From contig NZ_CP130318.1 of assembly GCF_032268605.1 (NCBI RefSeq), forward strand, positions 5,713,501-5,777,500: a stretch of 64,000 nucleotides of DNA, given 5' to 3'. The stretch comes from Paenibacillus aurantius (lineage in GTDB: Bacteria > Bacillota > Bacilli > Paenibacillales > NBRC-103111). Made by a program: the position numbers and the translations under genes. This document shows positions 23,899-37,943 of this stretch, in pieces; within the stretch, counting starts at the first letter, position 1, and every line of letters starts with the position of its first letter. Below the pieces are notes generated by a model that had not been told where the DNA came from, searched no databases, and saw only the letters and a list, made by a program, of their open reading frames with translations.

Positions 23899-26325
23899 CT
23901 ACTTGCGCTTGCGCCGCTTGCGGGCAGCCGGCGCTACGCCGCCCGCGCGGGCCGGCTTGCCGGCTCCGGCGCCTGCGGGCTTGGCTGCGCCTCCGCCCTT
24001 CGCGCCGCCGGCTTTGCCGCCGCCCGCTGCGCCCTTGCGCCGGCCGCCCTCGCCGCTGCCGGCTCCAGCGCTGCGCGGCCTGCGGCCCGGCGCACCGCCT
24101 CGCCCGGCCTCGCCGCGGGCGCCTTCGCCTCCGCGGCGGCCGCGGTTGCCTCCTGGGCCGCCGAACCCGCCGGCCCCCCCGCTGGCACGCCGCGGCTTCA
24201 TATCGACCATCTCAAAATCGATGGTCCGCTCGTCCAGGTTCACCTTCGCCACGCGAACCTTAACCTCATCTCCGATGCGGAAGATCTTCGACGTCCGCTC
24301 CCCGATCAAGGCGAGCTGGTTCTCATGGTAGTGGTAGTAATCGTCCGTCAGATCCGCGAGACGGATGAGCCCTTCCACCGAATTCGGCAGCTCGACGAAC
24401 ATGCCGAAGTTGGTGACGCTCGAGATGATGCCCTCGAATTCCTCGCCGATCTTGTCGAGCATGAACTCGGCTTTCTTCAGCGCATCGGTCTCCCGTTCCG
24501 CCTCGACGGCTACCCGCTCCCGTTCGGAGGACTGTTTCGCAATGTCTTCCATGCGTCCGGCAAGATACTCGATCCGCTTCTCGGAGAGCGTGCCGGATTC
24601 GAGCACCTCCCGGATCACCCGGTGGATGATCAGGTCCGGATAACGCCGGATCGGCGAAGTGAAGTGGGAATAGAACTCCGCCGCAAGGCCGAAGTGCCCC
24701 GTGCTCTGGGAATCGTAACGGGCCTGCTTCATCGAACGCAGCAGTACCGTGCTGATGACCGTTTCTTCCTTCGTTCCCTTGATATCCTCCAGAACGGACT
24801 GCAATGCCTTCGGATGAATCGTGTTTCCCTTGGCTCCACGCACCGTGTAGCCGAAATTATTAATAAACACCATGAAATTCATGAGCTTCTCGGCGTCCGG
24901 ATCCTCGTGAATCCGGTACAGGAACGGAACCTTCAGCCAATGGAAATGCTCGGCCACCGTTTCATTCGCCTTCAGCATGAATTCCTCGATAATCATCTCG
25001 GCGATGGAACGTTCCCTTTTGACAATATCGACCGGCTTGCCTTCTTCGTCCACGATCACCTTGGATTCCTGGAAGTCGAAATCGATGGCGCCTCGGTTAA
25101 TCCGCTTGTTGCGAAGCTTCATAGCCAGCTCTTCCATCAGCTTGAAGTCGTCGACCAGACCAGCATACTTCTCAAGCAGCTCGGGCTCTTCCCCGGTAAG
25201 GATTTTGCGGACGTTGGTGTAGGTCATCCGCTCCGTTGTCTTGATCACACTGGTGAAGACGTCGTGGCGCACGACATTCGCGTTCGTATCGATCTCCATC
25301 TCGCACGACATCGTCAGACGGTCCACCTTCGGATTCAAGGAACAAATGCCGTTAGACAGCCGGTGCGGCAGCATCGGGATCACCCGGTCCACCAGATACA
25401 CGCTGCAGCCGCGGTTGTACGCCTCCCGGTCGAGAGCCGAGTTCTCGCGCACATAGTAGCTCACGTCCGCAATGTGGACGCCGAGCAGGTAGTTGCCGTT
25501 CTCCAGCTTCTCCACGTTGACCGCATCGTCCAGGTCCTTGGCGTCCTCGCCGTCGATCGTCACAATCCGCTTCGCCCGCAGGTCCCGGCGGCCCTTCAGC
25601 TCCTCTTCCCGGATCGTATCCGGAACGGCTTCGGCCTCCTCCATCACTTCCTCCGGGAAGCTCTCCGGCAGCTGGAACTTGCGGATGATGGACAGAATGT
25701 CCACACCCGGGTCATCCTTGTGCCCGAGAATCTCGATGACTTCCCCTTCCGCCGCGGAGCGCCCTTCCGGGTAGTTGACGATGTTCACGACGACCTTCTG
25801 GCCGTCCACCGCCCCAAGGAAAGCATGCTTCGGGATAAAAATATCCCGCACGATCCGCTTGTCATCCGGAAGCACGAAGCCGTAGCTTTCGTTGTTCTGG
25901 AACGTCCCGACGAGCCGGGTCGTGGCCCTTTGAACGATTTTGACAACCTCGCCCTCCAGCCTTCCCCCTGCCGGTCCCCGGGTCGTAATGCGCACGAGGA
26001 TTTCGTCCCGGTTCATCGCCCCGTTCATGTCGTTCGCATTGATGTAGACATCCGGGTGGTTCTTGTCTTCAGGCAGCAGAAAACCGAACCCCTTGGCATG
26101 CGCCTGAAGCTTGCCTCTCAGCAGGTTCATCCGCTCGGGGATTCCATATCTTTCATTAGGAGACCGGTAAACGAGTCCCTTCTCTTCCAACCCATTCAAC
26201 AGTTTAAGGAAATCCTTGAAATCCTGAGCGCTGTCGATATGGAAATGCTTCTCCAGTTCCTGGTACGTTTTCGGTTTATATTGCTCATCATGCAAAAGCT
26301 CCAATAGCTCCTGCTCCGTAACCAT
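23899..26325 (-). CDS. rnr: Ribonuclease R
   Basis: 808 residues from the ATG at 26325, six bases after AAGGTG. Order: N-terminal helix-turn-helix ([22 protein letters not shown]), two cold-shock domains, the RNB catalytic domain with the metal-binding Asp cluster ([13 protein letters not shown]), an S1 domain ([25 protein letters not shown]) and a basic tail. It degrades structured RNA 3' to 5' and removes non-stop mRNA with tmRNA-SmpB. The last 97 residues (minus 24192-23902) are an extreme Gly/Ala/Arg/Lys/Pro low-complexity tail, longer than usual and GC-richer than the rest. Confidence 0.97.
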   Translation of the reverse strand: MVTEQELLELLHDEQYKPKTYQELEKHFHIDSAQDFKDFLKLLNGLEEKGLVYRSPNERYGIPERMNLLRGKLQAHAKGFGFLLPEDKNHPDVYINANDMNGAMNRDEILVRITTRGPAGGRLEGEVVKIVQRATTRLVGTFQNNESYGFVLPDDKRIVRDIFIPKHAFLGAVDGQKVVVNIVNYPEGRSAAEGEVIEILGHKDDPGVDILSIIRKFQLPESFPEEVMEEAEAVPDTIREEELKGRRDLRAKRIVTIDGEDAKDLDDAVNVEKLENGNYLLGVHIADVSYYVRENSALDREAYNRGCSVYLVDRVIPMLPHRLSNGICSLNPKVDRLTMSCEMEIDTNANVVRHDVFTSVIKTTERMTYTNVRKILTGEEPELLEKYAGLVDDFKLMEELAMKLRNKRINRGAIDFDFQESKVIVDEEGKPVDIVKRERSIAEMIIEEFMLKANETVAEHFHWLKVPFLYRIHEDPDAEKLMNFMVFINNFGYTVRGAKGNTIHPKALQSVLEDIKGTKEETVISTVLLRSMKQARYDSQSTGHFGLAAEFYSHFTSPIRRYPDLIIHRVIREVLESGTLSEKRIEYLAGRMEDIAKQSSERERVAVEAERETDALKKAEFMLDKIGEEFEGIISSVTNFGMFVELPNSVEGLIRLADLTDDYYHYHENQLALIGERTSKIFRIGDEVKVRVAKVNLDERTIDFEMVDMKPRRASGGAGGFGGPGGNRGRRGGEGARGEAGRGGAPGRRPRSAGAGSGEGGRRKGAAGGGKAGGAKGGGAAKPAGAGAGKPARAGGVAPAARKRRKRK

Positions 26326-26567
26326 GGGCATCACCTTCTTCTGTATCAGTATAGACACGTGAGGCTTATCTTATCCCCGAGGGTATTTATACCAATCTAT
26401 TTAACCCTTAGTATAGAGGAAGAAACGGGCGAACACAAAAAGCTTCCCTCCGTCCACGCCCGAAATCTCCGTAACCGAAGACCTAGCAGCAAGGGACTTA
26501 CACCCCTCCCACAAAAAGGAAGCCGCCGCGACGCCTTGTCTTACTGGCTGCCCCTGAATCCACGCAC

Positions 26568-26602
26568 AAAAAAAACGGCAGAACCTAAGTTCTGCCGCTT
26601 GT
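26568..26602 (-). terminator. Intrinsic terminator after secG
   Basis: Minus strand: AAGCGGCAGAAC, short loop, GTTCTGCCG, then T8. It separates secG from rnr. The stretch 26402-26567 shows nothing else. Confidence 0.88.
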
Positions 26603-26619
26603 CTCATTTCATTAGGAGG

Positions 26620-26856
26620 CTAGCTCTTCGCGAAGAAGGCCACCACGATCGAAAGGATGAAGAAAGCAACGGCGAGTCCCATTGTCAAGCGGGACAAAAA
26701 CAAATCCAGCCCACGCGCTTTCTGCTTGCCGAAGAGATGTTCCGCACCTCCGGAGATGGCGCCCGACAACCCTGCGCTCTTACCTTTCTGGAGAAGCACG
26801 ACGGTTATCAAGCCTAACGAAGCAATGATCAATAAAATTTTGAATGCAATTTCCAT
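26620..26856 (-). CDS. secG: Protein translocase subunit SecG
   Basis: 78 residues with two membrane helices (about 5-20 and 55-75) and the family loop [25 protein letters not shown] between them. It assists SecYE in protein export. Upstream of rnr-smpB-ssrA as in Bacillus. Confidence 0.95.
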   Translation of the reverse strand: MEIAFKILLIIASLGLITVVLLQKGKSAGLSGAISGGAEHLFGKQKARGLDLFLSRLTMGLAVAFFILSIVVAFFAKS

Positions 26857-26926
26857 GTTCCCACCCCCTTGCAGCCGGCCGACCTATTTCGGACACAGTA
26901 CACCCAGTTTATCACATGGGCCAAGA

Positions 26927-27685
26927 TCAGGCAATACCGATCGATTTCAAGTAATCGATGCTCATCTTAACGCTCTCGAGCGGCGGCCGTTTGCAGACGT
27001 CCTGCTCCACCATGAAATATTGGACTCCCGCTTCCACCGCGGCTTCCAGAACGGAGGGATAATCGATTACCCCGTGGCCCACTTCGGCAAAGGACTGCTC
27101 GGCGTCGTCGGCCATGTCCTTCACATGAACGATCGGCACCCGGCCTTTGTAGGAGAGCAGGTACTCCTTCGGATCGAGCCCGCCTTTTTTGACCCAATAC
27201 AGATCCAGCTCCGCCTGCAGGTGCTGCGGGTCTACCGACTGGTACATGCGGTCGAGGATGTACTCCCCATCCACCTTCTCGAATTCGAAGGCATGGTTGT
27301 GGTACAGGAACGTCAGCCCCGCTTCGTTAATGGCTTGTCCGTACTTGCGGAAATCGCTCATCAGCTTGTTGAAGTCCCCCTCGTTCTTCAGAAGCTTCTC
27401 GTCCAGCCAAGGGCAAATGATATATTGCGCGCCGATTTCCTGGCTGTAGGCAATCTGCTTCTCCAGCTCGCTTTCGAGCAGCTGCAGGCCAACGTGACTT
27501 GAGACCGCCTGCAGGCCGAGATCGTCCAGCGCTTTCTTCATTTCCTTGGCCGGGATGTCGCGGTAGCCGGCGAATTCCACCGTTTTGTAACCCATGTCGG
27601 CTACCTTTGCCAAGGTCCCTAAGAAGTCCTCTGCCGTTTCGTTTCTTAATGTATACAATTGTAAACCTACCGGAATATTAGCCAT
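26927..27685 (-). CDS. Sugar phosphate isomerase/epimerase (TIM-barrel, AP endonuclease 2-like fold)
   Basis: 252 residues. Start at ATG 27685 (AAAGGAGAC upstream), not the longer frame to 27859, which overlaps the previous gene. The pattern GLQLYTLRNE, FAGYRDIPAKEMKKAL, LYHNHAFEFEKVDG, ELDLYWVKKGGLDP, VHVKDMADDAEQSFAEVGHGVIDYP, and MVEQDV fits the xylose-isomerase-like TIM-barrel family; Glu, His, Asp and Glu residues in these motifs bind metal. Substrate unknown; members act on inositol derivatives, ketohexoses or sugar acids. Close behind the M50-like gene. Confidence 0.85.
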   Translation of the reverse strand: MANIPVGLQLYTLRNETAEDFLGTLAKVADMGYKTVEFAGYRDIPAKEMKKALDDLGLQAVSSHVGLQLLESELEKQIAYSQEIGAQYIICPWLDEKLLKNEGDFNKLMSDFRKYGQAINEAGLTFLYHNHAFEFEKVDGEYILDRMYQSVDPQHLQAELDLYWVKKGGLDPKEYLLSYKGRVPIVHVKDMADDAEQSFAEVGHGVIDYPSVLEAAVEAGVQYFMVEQDVCKRPPLESVKMSIDYLKSIGIA

Positions 27686-27707
27686 CGAGATGGTCTCCTT
27701 TGCATCC

Positions 27708-28409
27708 TTAATAGTTAAACCGGCCGGTCTGCCTCGTCTCCTTGCGGCGCCCCGCAAAAGCGGTAATCGCCTGCTTGGCGCACCAGAGGGAGAACACCAG
27801 GAATCCGGCCCCCCAGACGATAGCCGGAACCGGCGATACGTTGGCCAGCACCGAGGCATCTCCCGCCTGGCCCGGGTGCAGATAAGCCGCCAGAAGAATG
27901 GTGACTGAGCCGGTAACGGATTCCTCCAGCGTCAGAAAAGCGATGAAGAGGTAGTAGTATTTAACGACGGTCTTCGGGGCGAGCAGCATCACAACGGCGG
28001 TCAGGACGATAAAGCCGGCGAGCCAGGCCATGCCGAACCCGTTCCGGACAAAAAGCAGCAGCGACCCCACCGCGACCCCCATGATTAGCAGCAGTCCGAG
28101 GGTCTGCCGGCGGCGGGCGTACAGGCTGAACAGCCCCCAGGCAAAAAGCGAAGCCGTTACATAACCGGACAACCCGATGGGAATCATCGCCGCCCGGTTC
28201 GAAACGAGCGACCGCGTGACCCCGCTGTGATCGGCGTAAAGGTCGATGTTCATGACGGTTCCGGAGAGCATCAGCGTTACCATCGCATGGCCGAATTCAT
28301 GAATCATCGTGTCCACATTGCGGAAAAAAGAAGAAAAGGGGACCCATTGGGAATGAGTGATAAAAGCCAATACGAGTAAAATCGTGATGGTTTTCGCCCA
28401 TTTTCCCAT
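27708..28409 (-). CDS. M50-like integral membrane metallopeptidase family protein
   Basis: 233 residues with about six hydrophobic helices. The zinc motif HEFGH is at residues 37-41, inside the second segment, as in M50B site-2-protease-like proteins (VDTMIHEFGHAMVTLMLSG). No PDZ domain. A GGAGGGG ribosome site precedes the ATG. It follows eno by only 47 bases with no visible terminator, so it may be the last gene of the glycolytic operon. Substrate unknown. Confidence 0.75.
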   Translation of the reverse strand: MGKWAKTITILLVLAFITHSQWVPFSSFFRNVDTMIHEFGHAMVTLMLSGTVMNIDLYADHSGVTRSLVSNRAAMIPIGLSGYVTASLFAWGLFSLYARRRQTLGLLLIMGVAVGSLLLFVRNGFGMAWLAGFIVLTAVVMLLAPKTVVKYYYLFIAFLTLEESVTGSVTILLAAYLHPGQAGDASVLANVSPVPAIVWGAGFLVFSLWCAKQAITAFAGRRKETRQTGRFNY

Positions 28410-28456
28410 GGAATCCCCTCCTCGTCCTAGTTTATGGCGAGAATGCTGTATCGATG

Positions 28457-31314
<2,858 letters not shown>

Positions 31315-31315
31315 G

Positions 31316-33300
<1,985 letters not shown>

Positions 33301-33337
33301 GGGAACCTCCTCGTGATAGTGGGGATGGATGGAACGA

Positions 33338-33365
33338 CAAAAAGGAGAATCGCTTCTCCCTTTTG
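33338..33365 (-). terminator. Terminator-like hairpin between gap and pgk
   Basis: Minus strand: AAAAGGGAGAA, loop GCGA, TTCTCCTTTTTG. Being inside the operon, it probably lowers downstream transcription relative to gap, or marks an RNA-processing or 3' end site. Confidence 0.6.
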
Positions 33366-33379
33366 CCGCCGGTTATGAA

Positions 33380-34384
33380 TTACAGGCCTTGCTTGGCGAT
33401 GAACGCAGCCAGGTCAACCACGCGGTTCGAGTAGCCCCATTCGTTGTCATACCAGGAAACGACCTTCAGCATGTTGTCGCCTACCACCATGGTGGACAGA
33501 GCGTCAATCGTGGAGGAAGCCGGGTCGCCGTTGTAGTCGCTCGAAACGAGCGGCTCTTCGGAGTAGTTCAGGATGCCTTTCAGCGGGCCGTTAGCCGCTT
33601 CCTGCAGAGCGCTGTTCACTTCGTCCACCGTTACGTTCCGGCTGACTTCAACAACCAGATCCGTTACGGAAACGTTAGGAGTCGGAACACGGAACGACAT
33701 CCCGTTCAGCTTCCCTTTCAGCTCAGGCAGGACGAGGGATACGGCTTTCGCGGCACCGGTCGTCGAAGGAATGATGTTCTCGGCAGCGGCACGGGCACGG
33801 CGGGCGTCTTTGTGCGGCAGGTCGAGTACGCTTTGGTCGTTCGTGTAGGAGTGAACGGTCGTCATCATGCCTTTTACGATGCCGAACTTGTCGTTCAGAA
33901 CTTTGGCGAAAGGAGCCAGGCAGTTCGTCGTACAAGAAGCGTTGGAGATGATGTCGTGGCTGGCCGCATCGTATTTGTCTTCGTTAACGCCCATAACGAT
34001 CGTGATGTCTTCGTTCGTAGCCGGTGCGGAGATGATAACCTTCTTGGCTCCGCCTTTTTTGTGGGCTTCGGCTTTCGCCTTGTCCGTGAAGATCCCCGTG
34101 GATTCTACTACGATTTCAACGCCGAGGGAGCCCCAAGGAAGGTTTTCCGGATTGCGCTCAGCAAAAACTTTAACGGATTTACCGTTAACGATCAGCTCGC
34201 CTTCGCCTGCTTCTACCGTTGCGTCCAGTCTGCCGTGAGTGGTGTCATATTTGAGCAAATGAGCAAGCATTTTCACGTCCGTCAAATCGTTAACCGCTAC
34301 AACTTCCACTTCGGGATTGTTCAGTGCGGCGCGGAATACGTTACGACCGATACGTCCAAAACCGTTAATACCAACCTTAACCAT
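33380..34384 (-). CDS. gap: Glyceraldehyde-3-phosphate dehydrogenase, type I (glycolytic)
   Basis: 334 residues from ATG 34384, preceded by AGGAGG; the frame upstream to 34456 is not used. Rossmann start [14 protein letters not shown], catalytic Cys in [12 protein letters not shown], and His in the TVHSYTNDQ segment. Asp-containing VNDLTD after the first fold fits NAD use (GapA type). Directly follows cggR. Confidence 0.98.
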   Translation of the reverse strand: MVKVGINGFGRIGRNVFRAALNNPEVEVVAVNDLTDVKMLAHLLKYDTTHGRLDATVEAGEGELIVNGKSVKVFAERNPENLPWGSLGVEIVVESTGIFTDKAKAEAHKKGGAKKVIISAPATNEDITIVMGVNEDKYDAASHDIISNASCTTNCLAPFAKVLNDKFGIVKGMMTTVHSYTNDQSVLDLPHKDARRARAAAENIIPSTTGAAKAVSLVLPELKGKLNGMSFRVPTPNVSVTDLVVEVSRNVTVDEVNSALQEAANGPLKGILNYSEEPLVSSDYNGDPASSTIDALSTMVVGDNMLKVVSWYDNEWGYSNRVVDLAAFIAKQGL

Positions 34385-34456
34385 GAGTAAATTCCTCCTA
34401 GAAAATGTTTTGTATGCTGCATTTATCTCAAGACGGCAAAAGACCGTCAAGATCAC

Positions 34457-35482
34457 TTAAGTGTAGTTCAGCATCTCCCGTGCGGCCGCCTCATCGGTGA
34501 CCAGCACATCCTCGTGCCCGAACCGGAGCACGGAAGCGATGCTTTCCCCCTTGCTCTTCCCTCCGGCCACCGCAATGACCGTTTCGGTCTGCTGGATATC
34601 CTCCAGCCGGAGTCCGACGGTGGGCATCTTATGTACCACGACACCGTCTCTGTCAAAATAGTAGCCGAAAGCTTCCGCGAGAGCCCCTTCCCGGGCAAGC
34701 GCGCTAAAAGTGGCCTCGTCCGCACGGCGGCGTTTGGCCATAACATTAGCTTCCCCGATTCCGTGCAGGACAATCCGTGCCGAGCGGATCACCTCGATCA
34801 GCTCGCGGATGTTCGGCTCCTGGATAAGAGATTGATAGGCTTCCTCCCCCAGGTGGTCGGGGACGTGCAGCAGCCGGTACTGGCCGCCGGTCTTCTTCGC
34901 CATCGTCGAGGCAATGGTGTTCGCCTGGAACTCCACGCTTTCTCCCAATCCGCCCCGGGCCGGCACGAACCAGCTGCCTTTAAGCGCCGTTGTCGGGGAC
35001 AGGTGAGTCGCTACTTCGGCCATCGTCGAGCCGCCGGTAACGGCTATGACCGTTTCCTGGCTTACATAGCGGCGCAGGGCGGAAGCGCCGGCCCGGCCCA
35101 TCTCCTTCTTCGTATAAGGAGAAGTGTCAGAATCGCCCGGTACGATGATCACCTGGCTGATATGGAACGTGTCACGGATCTTCTCCTCGAGCTCGGACAG
35201 CCCGAAGAGCTCCTTCGCCATCGGCTCCATCTCATCGAGCACCTTCTGGCCCGCCTCCGTGAGGCGGATGCCCGCCGGGTCGATGTCCACCAGCCCCTGC
35301 TCCTTCAGAAAATCCGCTTCCGCCCTCAGCACCCGCTCCGTCATGTTGAGCGAAGCGGCGAGGGTGCGCCTTCCGATAAGCCGGGAAGCCGCGATATGAC
35401 GCAAAATCGTGTACCGTTTCTTCATGACGTCCAGCAGATCGGGCATAAGCTGCTTCTGAATATTTAGAATCGCCCTCATCAT
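34457..35482 (-). CDS. cggR: Central glycolytic genes regulator
   Basis: 341 residues of the SorC/CggR family. N-terminal helix-turn-helix (about 25-75: RYTILRHIAASRLIGRRTLAASLNM, then TERVLRAEADFLKEQGLVDI). C-terminal sugar-phosphate-binding domain (VTGGSTMAEVA, VPARGGLGESVEFQANTIA, VAGGKSKGESI). It represses its own operon until fructose-1,6-bisphosphate accumulates. The cognate operator is present at 35505-35540. AGGAG lies six bases before the ATG. Confidence 0.96.
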   Translation of the reverse strand: MMRAILNIQKQLMPDLLDVMKKRYTILRHIAASRLIGRRTLAASLNMTERVLRAEADFLKEQGLVDIDPAGIRLTEAGQKVLDEMEPMAKELFGLSELEEKIRDTFHISQVIIVPGDSDTSPYTKKEMGRAGASALRRYVSQETVIAVTGGSTMAEVATHLSPTTALKGSWFVPARGGLGESVEFQANTIASTMAKKTGGQYRLLHVPDHLGEEAYQSLIQEPNIRELIEVIRSARIVLHGIGEANVMAKRRRADEATFSALAREGALAEAFGYYFDRDGVVVHKMPTVGLRLEDIQQTETVIAVAGGKSKGESIASVLRFGHEDVLVTDEAAAREMLNYT

Positions 35483-35504
35483 CCATCACTCCTGCGATAG
35501 GCTG

Positions 35505-35540
35505 GACACGAAAAGTCCCGCATACACATTTTAAGTCCCA
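35505..35540 (-). promoter_or_regulatory. CggR operator
   Basis: Minus strand reads TGGGAC-N6-TGTG-N4-CGGGAC-N6-TGTC, matching the Bacillus CggR operator layout CGGGAC-N6-TGTC twice with a 4-base gap, with two mismatches in the distal half. It lies 24 bases downstream of the predicted start, consistent with roadblock repression. Confidence 0.92.
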
Positions 35541-35570
35541 GGTAGAGCAAAAAAAATTAGCTGCACCATT

Positions 35571-35599
35571 ATTGTAGCGAATCCTGGCATGAATTGCAA
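35571..35599 (-). promoter_or_regulatory. Sigma-A promoter of the glycolytic operon
   Basis: -35 TTGCAA (35594-35599), 17-base spacer, -10 TACAAT (35571-35576); start near 35564, just before the CggR operator. Confidence 0.75.
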
Positions 35600-35691
35600 A
35601 CCGCAGCCGCCTTCGGAAACGGTTTCTTTCAAAATATTTTTCAGACCTTGCTCCCGGAAGCCTGTCCCGGCCTTTGGTTCCTTTATGAAAG

Positions 35692-35723
35692 CAAAGAAGC
35701 CCTGCCCTAAGGCAGAGCTTCTG
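35692..35723 (-). terminator. Probable terminator of the PCYCGC lipoprotein gene
   Basis: Minus strand GAAGCTCTGCC, loop TTAG, GGCAGGGCTTC, then TTTGCTTTC; about 80 bases after the stop codon. Confidence 0.65.
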
Positions 35724-35802
35724 GCGGCCTCGGCCGAAAGCGATGAAAGCCAGGTTTCCTCTACCGGATAACGTGGCTCCGTCTCTATCCGTGGGGCCCT
35801 CC

Positions 35803-36354
35803 TTAAGAAGGCAGAGGGGTCTTGGTCGGCGGGGCGAAGCCTTTGCCGTAGGCCTTGTCGATGGCGGCCCGGATCTCCTTCGCCGGCTTGCCGTCCTGCT
35901 TCATTTTAACGGCGGTCTCCGCAATCGTCACACAGACGCCGCAGCGGGTGCCGTGATCGTCCCATACGACGGAGCCGTCGGCGGCCACTTCCTTCACGAA
36001 GCAGTTCTGGTTGCTTCCGTGGCCGGCGCTTTCCCCGCATCCGCAGTAGCAGGGGATATAGCGGAGCAGGTCGGTGTTCTTCGCCGCCGCCTGATAGGCC
36101 TTCACCATCCGGTCGGGCTGTCCCTTCAGGAAGGCCGGAAGCTGGTCGGCCGAAGCCGTTTTCTCCTGCAGGTCGCCGTTAGGAAGCTGGACCTGGCCTG
36201 CCTTCAGCGGCACCGCTCCGGCTCCGGAGGAGTCCGGATTCGAGAGATGCACCGTATGATCATCATGACCGGCTTGCTTATCGGCTTGTCCGCACCCGGC
36301 AAGCAGATAGGCAGAGGTTATGACAGTGGCAATCAATAGAGGATAGCGTTTCAA
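35803..36354 (-). CDS. PCYCGC-motif lipoprotein
   Basis: 183 residues. Lipobox LAGC with Cys21 after a hydrophobic signal. The name-giving PCYCGCGES motif lies near residue 101, and further cysteines (NQNCFVKE, RCGVCVTIA) suggest a metal or redox site. The tether is His/Asp-rich (HDDHTVHL). The family (PF13798) is found on the outer face of the membrane of spore-forming Firmicutes; function unknown. Monocistronic. Confidence 0.85.
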   Translation of the reverse strand: MKRYPLLIATVITSAYLLAGCGQADKQAGHDDHTVHLSNPDSSGAGAVPLKAGQVQLPNGDLQEKTASADQLPAFLKGQPDRMVKAYQAAAKNTDLLRYIPCYCGCGESAGHGSNQNCFVKEVAADGSVVWDDHGTRCGVCVTIAETAVKMKQDGKPAKEIRAAIDKAYGKGFAPPTKTPLPS

Positions 36355-36492
36355 TCCATTCCCTCCAAGCTGGTGCCTTATCCGGTAATCTTGTTGCGGA
36401 TAAAGTACTGTTGTCCTTCATCCTTTATTATATAGGCAGCGGACCCGGAAAGCGAACCGCGGGGCCTGTTTCTCTCTCCTGAAATTTCCGTC

Positions 36493-36521
36493 TTGCAATT
36501 TTGTTTGGGGTATCATATAAT
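36493..36521 (+). promoter_or_regulatory. Promoter of tRNA-Arg
   Basis: -35 TTGCAA (36493-36498), 17-base spacer, -10 TATAAT (36516-36521); start about 43 bases before the mature tRNA. Confidence 0.75.
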
Positions 36522-36570
36522 AACTCTTGCTTGCTTCTTCCGTTCTTCTTGAATCGGATGACTGCATTGT

Positions 36571-36645
36571 GCGCCCGTGGTCCAATGGATATGACGTAGG
36601 CCTCCGGAGCCTGAGATCGAGGTTCGATTCCTCGCGGGCGCGCCA
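36571..36645 (+). tRNA. tRNA-Arg (anticodon CCG)
   Basis: 75 bases with encoded CCA. Acceptor GCGCCCG/CGGGCGC, anticodon loop CTCCGGA, T-arm GAGGTTCGATTCCTC. A tRNA-Arg gene beside clpP is conserved in Bacillus. Confidence 0.95.
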
Positions 36646-36670
36646 CTTACATAAAGAAGAAGCCGGAATG

Positions 36671-36694
36671 ATCAGCGTAGGCTGATTTTTTTTG
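36671..36694 (+). terminator. Terminator of tRNA-Arg
   Basis: ATCAGC, loop GTAG, GCTGAT, then T8. Confidence 0.8.
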
Positions 36695-36702
36695 TCCCTT
36701 CA

Positions 36703-36721
36703 TTTGACCTTTCTTGACCTT
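36703..36721 (+). promoter_or_regulatory. CtsR box of clpP
   Basis: TTTGACC-TTTC-TTGACCTT; on the minus strand this is the tandem heptamer pattern AGGTCAA-N3-AGGTCAAA recognised by CtsR. The second TTGACC (36714-36719) doubles as the -35 of a promoter with a 17-base spacer and -10 TATTAT (36737-36742), so CtsR would block polymerase until heat stress. Confidence 0.9.
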
Positions 36722-36845
36722 TGTTCCATTATCCGTTATTATGGTTATATGGTTTACAGAGGTTTTTGCTCTTTCCCGTTTCCTCGCCTTATAGAAACGG
36801 ACCCGCTTGACAATACTATATTTTAACGATAGGGGGAACATGTTC

Positions 36846-37442
36846 ATGAGTTTCATTCCAATGGTAGTAGAACCCGATGCACGCGGTGAACGCGCCTATG
36901 ACATTTACTCGCGTCTTCTGAAGGACCGGATCATTTTTCTCGGAAGCCCCATCAACGACCAGATAGCGAATGCGATCATCGCCCAGCTCCTCTTCTTGAC
37001 CGCTCAGGACGCAGAGAAGGACATTCATCTCTACATCAACAGCCCGGGCGGCTCGATCACCGCGGGAATGGCCATCTACGATACGATGCAATTCATCAAG
37101 CCCGACGTCTCCACGATCTGTGTAGGGATGGCCGCTTCCATGGGAGCGTTCCTGCTGACCGCCGGAGCCAAAGGCAAGCGCTTCGCATTGCCTAACAGCG
37201 AAGTCATGATCCACCAGCCCCTCGGAGGCGCGGAAGGCCAGGCGAGCGACATCGAAATCCGGGCCAAGCGGATCATCAAGCTTCGCGAGAAGCTGAACAA
37301 GATTCTGGCCGAGCGTACCGGACAGCCTATCGAGCGCATCGACAAGGACACGGACCGCGACTACTTCATGACCGCCGAGGAAGCTCTGGCTTACGGCTGT
37401 ATCGACAAGGTCATCGAAACGGCCAATAAGGACGTTCTGTAA
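36846..37442 (+). CDS. clpP: ATP-dependent Clp protease proteolytic subunit
   Basis: 198 residues from the ATG at 36846, nine bases after AGGGGG; in-frame ATGs at 36807 and 36840 fit the ribosome site less well. Catalytic triad Ser98 (GMAASMGAF), His123 (MIHQPLGG) and Asp172 (DTDRDYFM). Forms the proteolytic barrel used with ClpX/ClpC; among its substrates are tmRNA-tagged proteins. Controlled by a CtsR box. Confidence 0.97.
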   Translation: MSFIPMVVEPDARGERAYDIYSRLLKDRIIFLGSPINDQIANAIIAQLLFLTAQDAEKDIHLYINSPGGSITAGMAIYDTMQFIKPDVSTICVGMAASMGAFLLTAGAKGKRFALPNSEVMIHQPLGGAEGQASDIEIRAKRIIKLREKLNKILAERTGQPIERIDKDTDRDYFMTAEEALAYGCIDKVIETANKDVL

Positions 37443-37516
37443 GAAGCTGGAGGCCTTACTCTCCTCTTGCCCCCATATCCGAGACAACAAACTCACGGGA
37501 CAAGGGCAAGCCAAAA

Positions 37517-37570
37517 CAAAAACCCGGGATTCGGAACCGCTATCAGCGGACCGGCACCCCGGGTTTTTTT
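37517..37570. terminator. Bidirectional terminator between clpP and the Rieske gene
   Basis: AAAAACCCGGG...CCCGGGTTTTTTT with an inner CGG-rich stem-loop (CCGCTATCAGCGG). It serves both convergent genes. Confidence 0.9.
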
Positions 37571-37599
37571 GTTGCTTACTTCGCTTTATGCAAGGGCGG

Positions 37600-37896
37600 T
37601 CAGCCCTCCAGGCGGGCTACCAGGCGTCCTTCTACTATCGTGACGGAATAGCTGTCCAAGCCCGTGCTCGGCACGTTCTGGCATCTCCCGGAGTGATACT
37701 CGAAGGTCCAGCCGTGCAGCGGGCACACCAGCTCCCCGTCCTCGAATTCAACGGGGTAGCCGGCATGCGGGCACGTCCGGGACAGCAGCCGATACCCCTC
37801 CTCGTCCTTCAGCAGGTAAAACGGCCGGTTGTCGATCTCGATCTCCGCCGGCAGCTCGCCGAAGGCCCGTTCTTCCCCTAACATGACTTCTTTCAT
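37600..37896 (-). CDS. Small Rieske [2Fe-2S] protein
   Basis: 98 residues from ATG 37896 (GAGGTGG ribosome site); the longer frame to 38340 overlaps the next gene and is rejected. The two Rieske boxes are CPHAGYP (about 42) and CPLHGWTF (about 58), giving a Cys-His/Cys-His cluster site. A free-standing ferredoxin-like component, as in the NirD family. The partner is unknown; the neighbouring gene is a secreted protein and gives no hint. Confidence 0.9.
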   Translation of the reverse strand: MKEVMLGEERAFGELPAEIEIDNRPFYLLKDEEGYRLLSRTCPHAGYPVEFEDGELVCPLHGWTFEYHSGRCQNVPSTGLDSYSVTIVEGRLVARLEG

Positions 37897-37943
37897 TTTC
37901 CCACCTCGTTCCTTCGGTTGGTAAGCGGCAAGCCGCCTGTCTT

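Noticed and set aside
24325..26307. 660-codon plus-strand open frame
   Set aside because: Exactly antisense to rnr; no ribosome site, and composition is the mirror of a GC-rich gene.
35610..35632. cre site upstream of cggR (GAAACGGTTTC)
   Set aside because: Symmetric but does not fit the 14-base cre spacing and lies upstream of the promoter.
36428..36646. 72-codon minus-strand frame near clpP
   Set aside because: Translation of the antisense of tRNA-Arg (MARPRGIEPRS pattern), a classic spurious protein.
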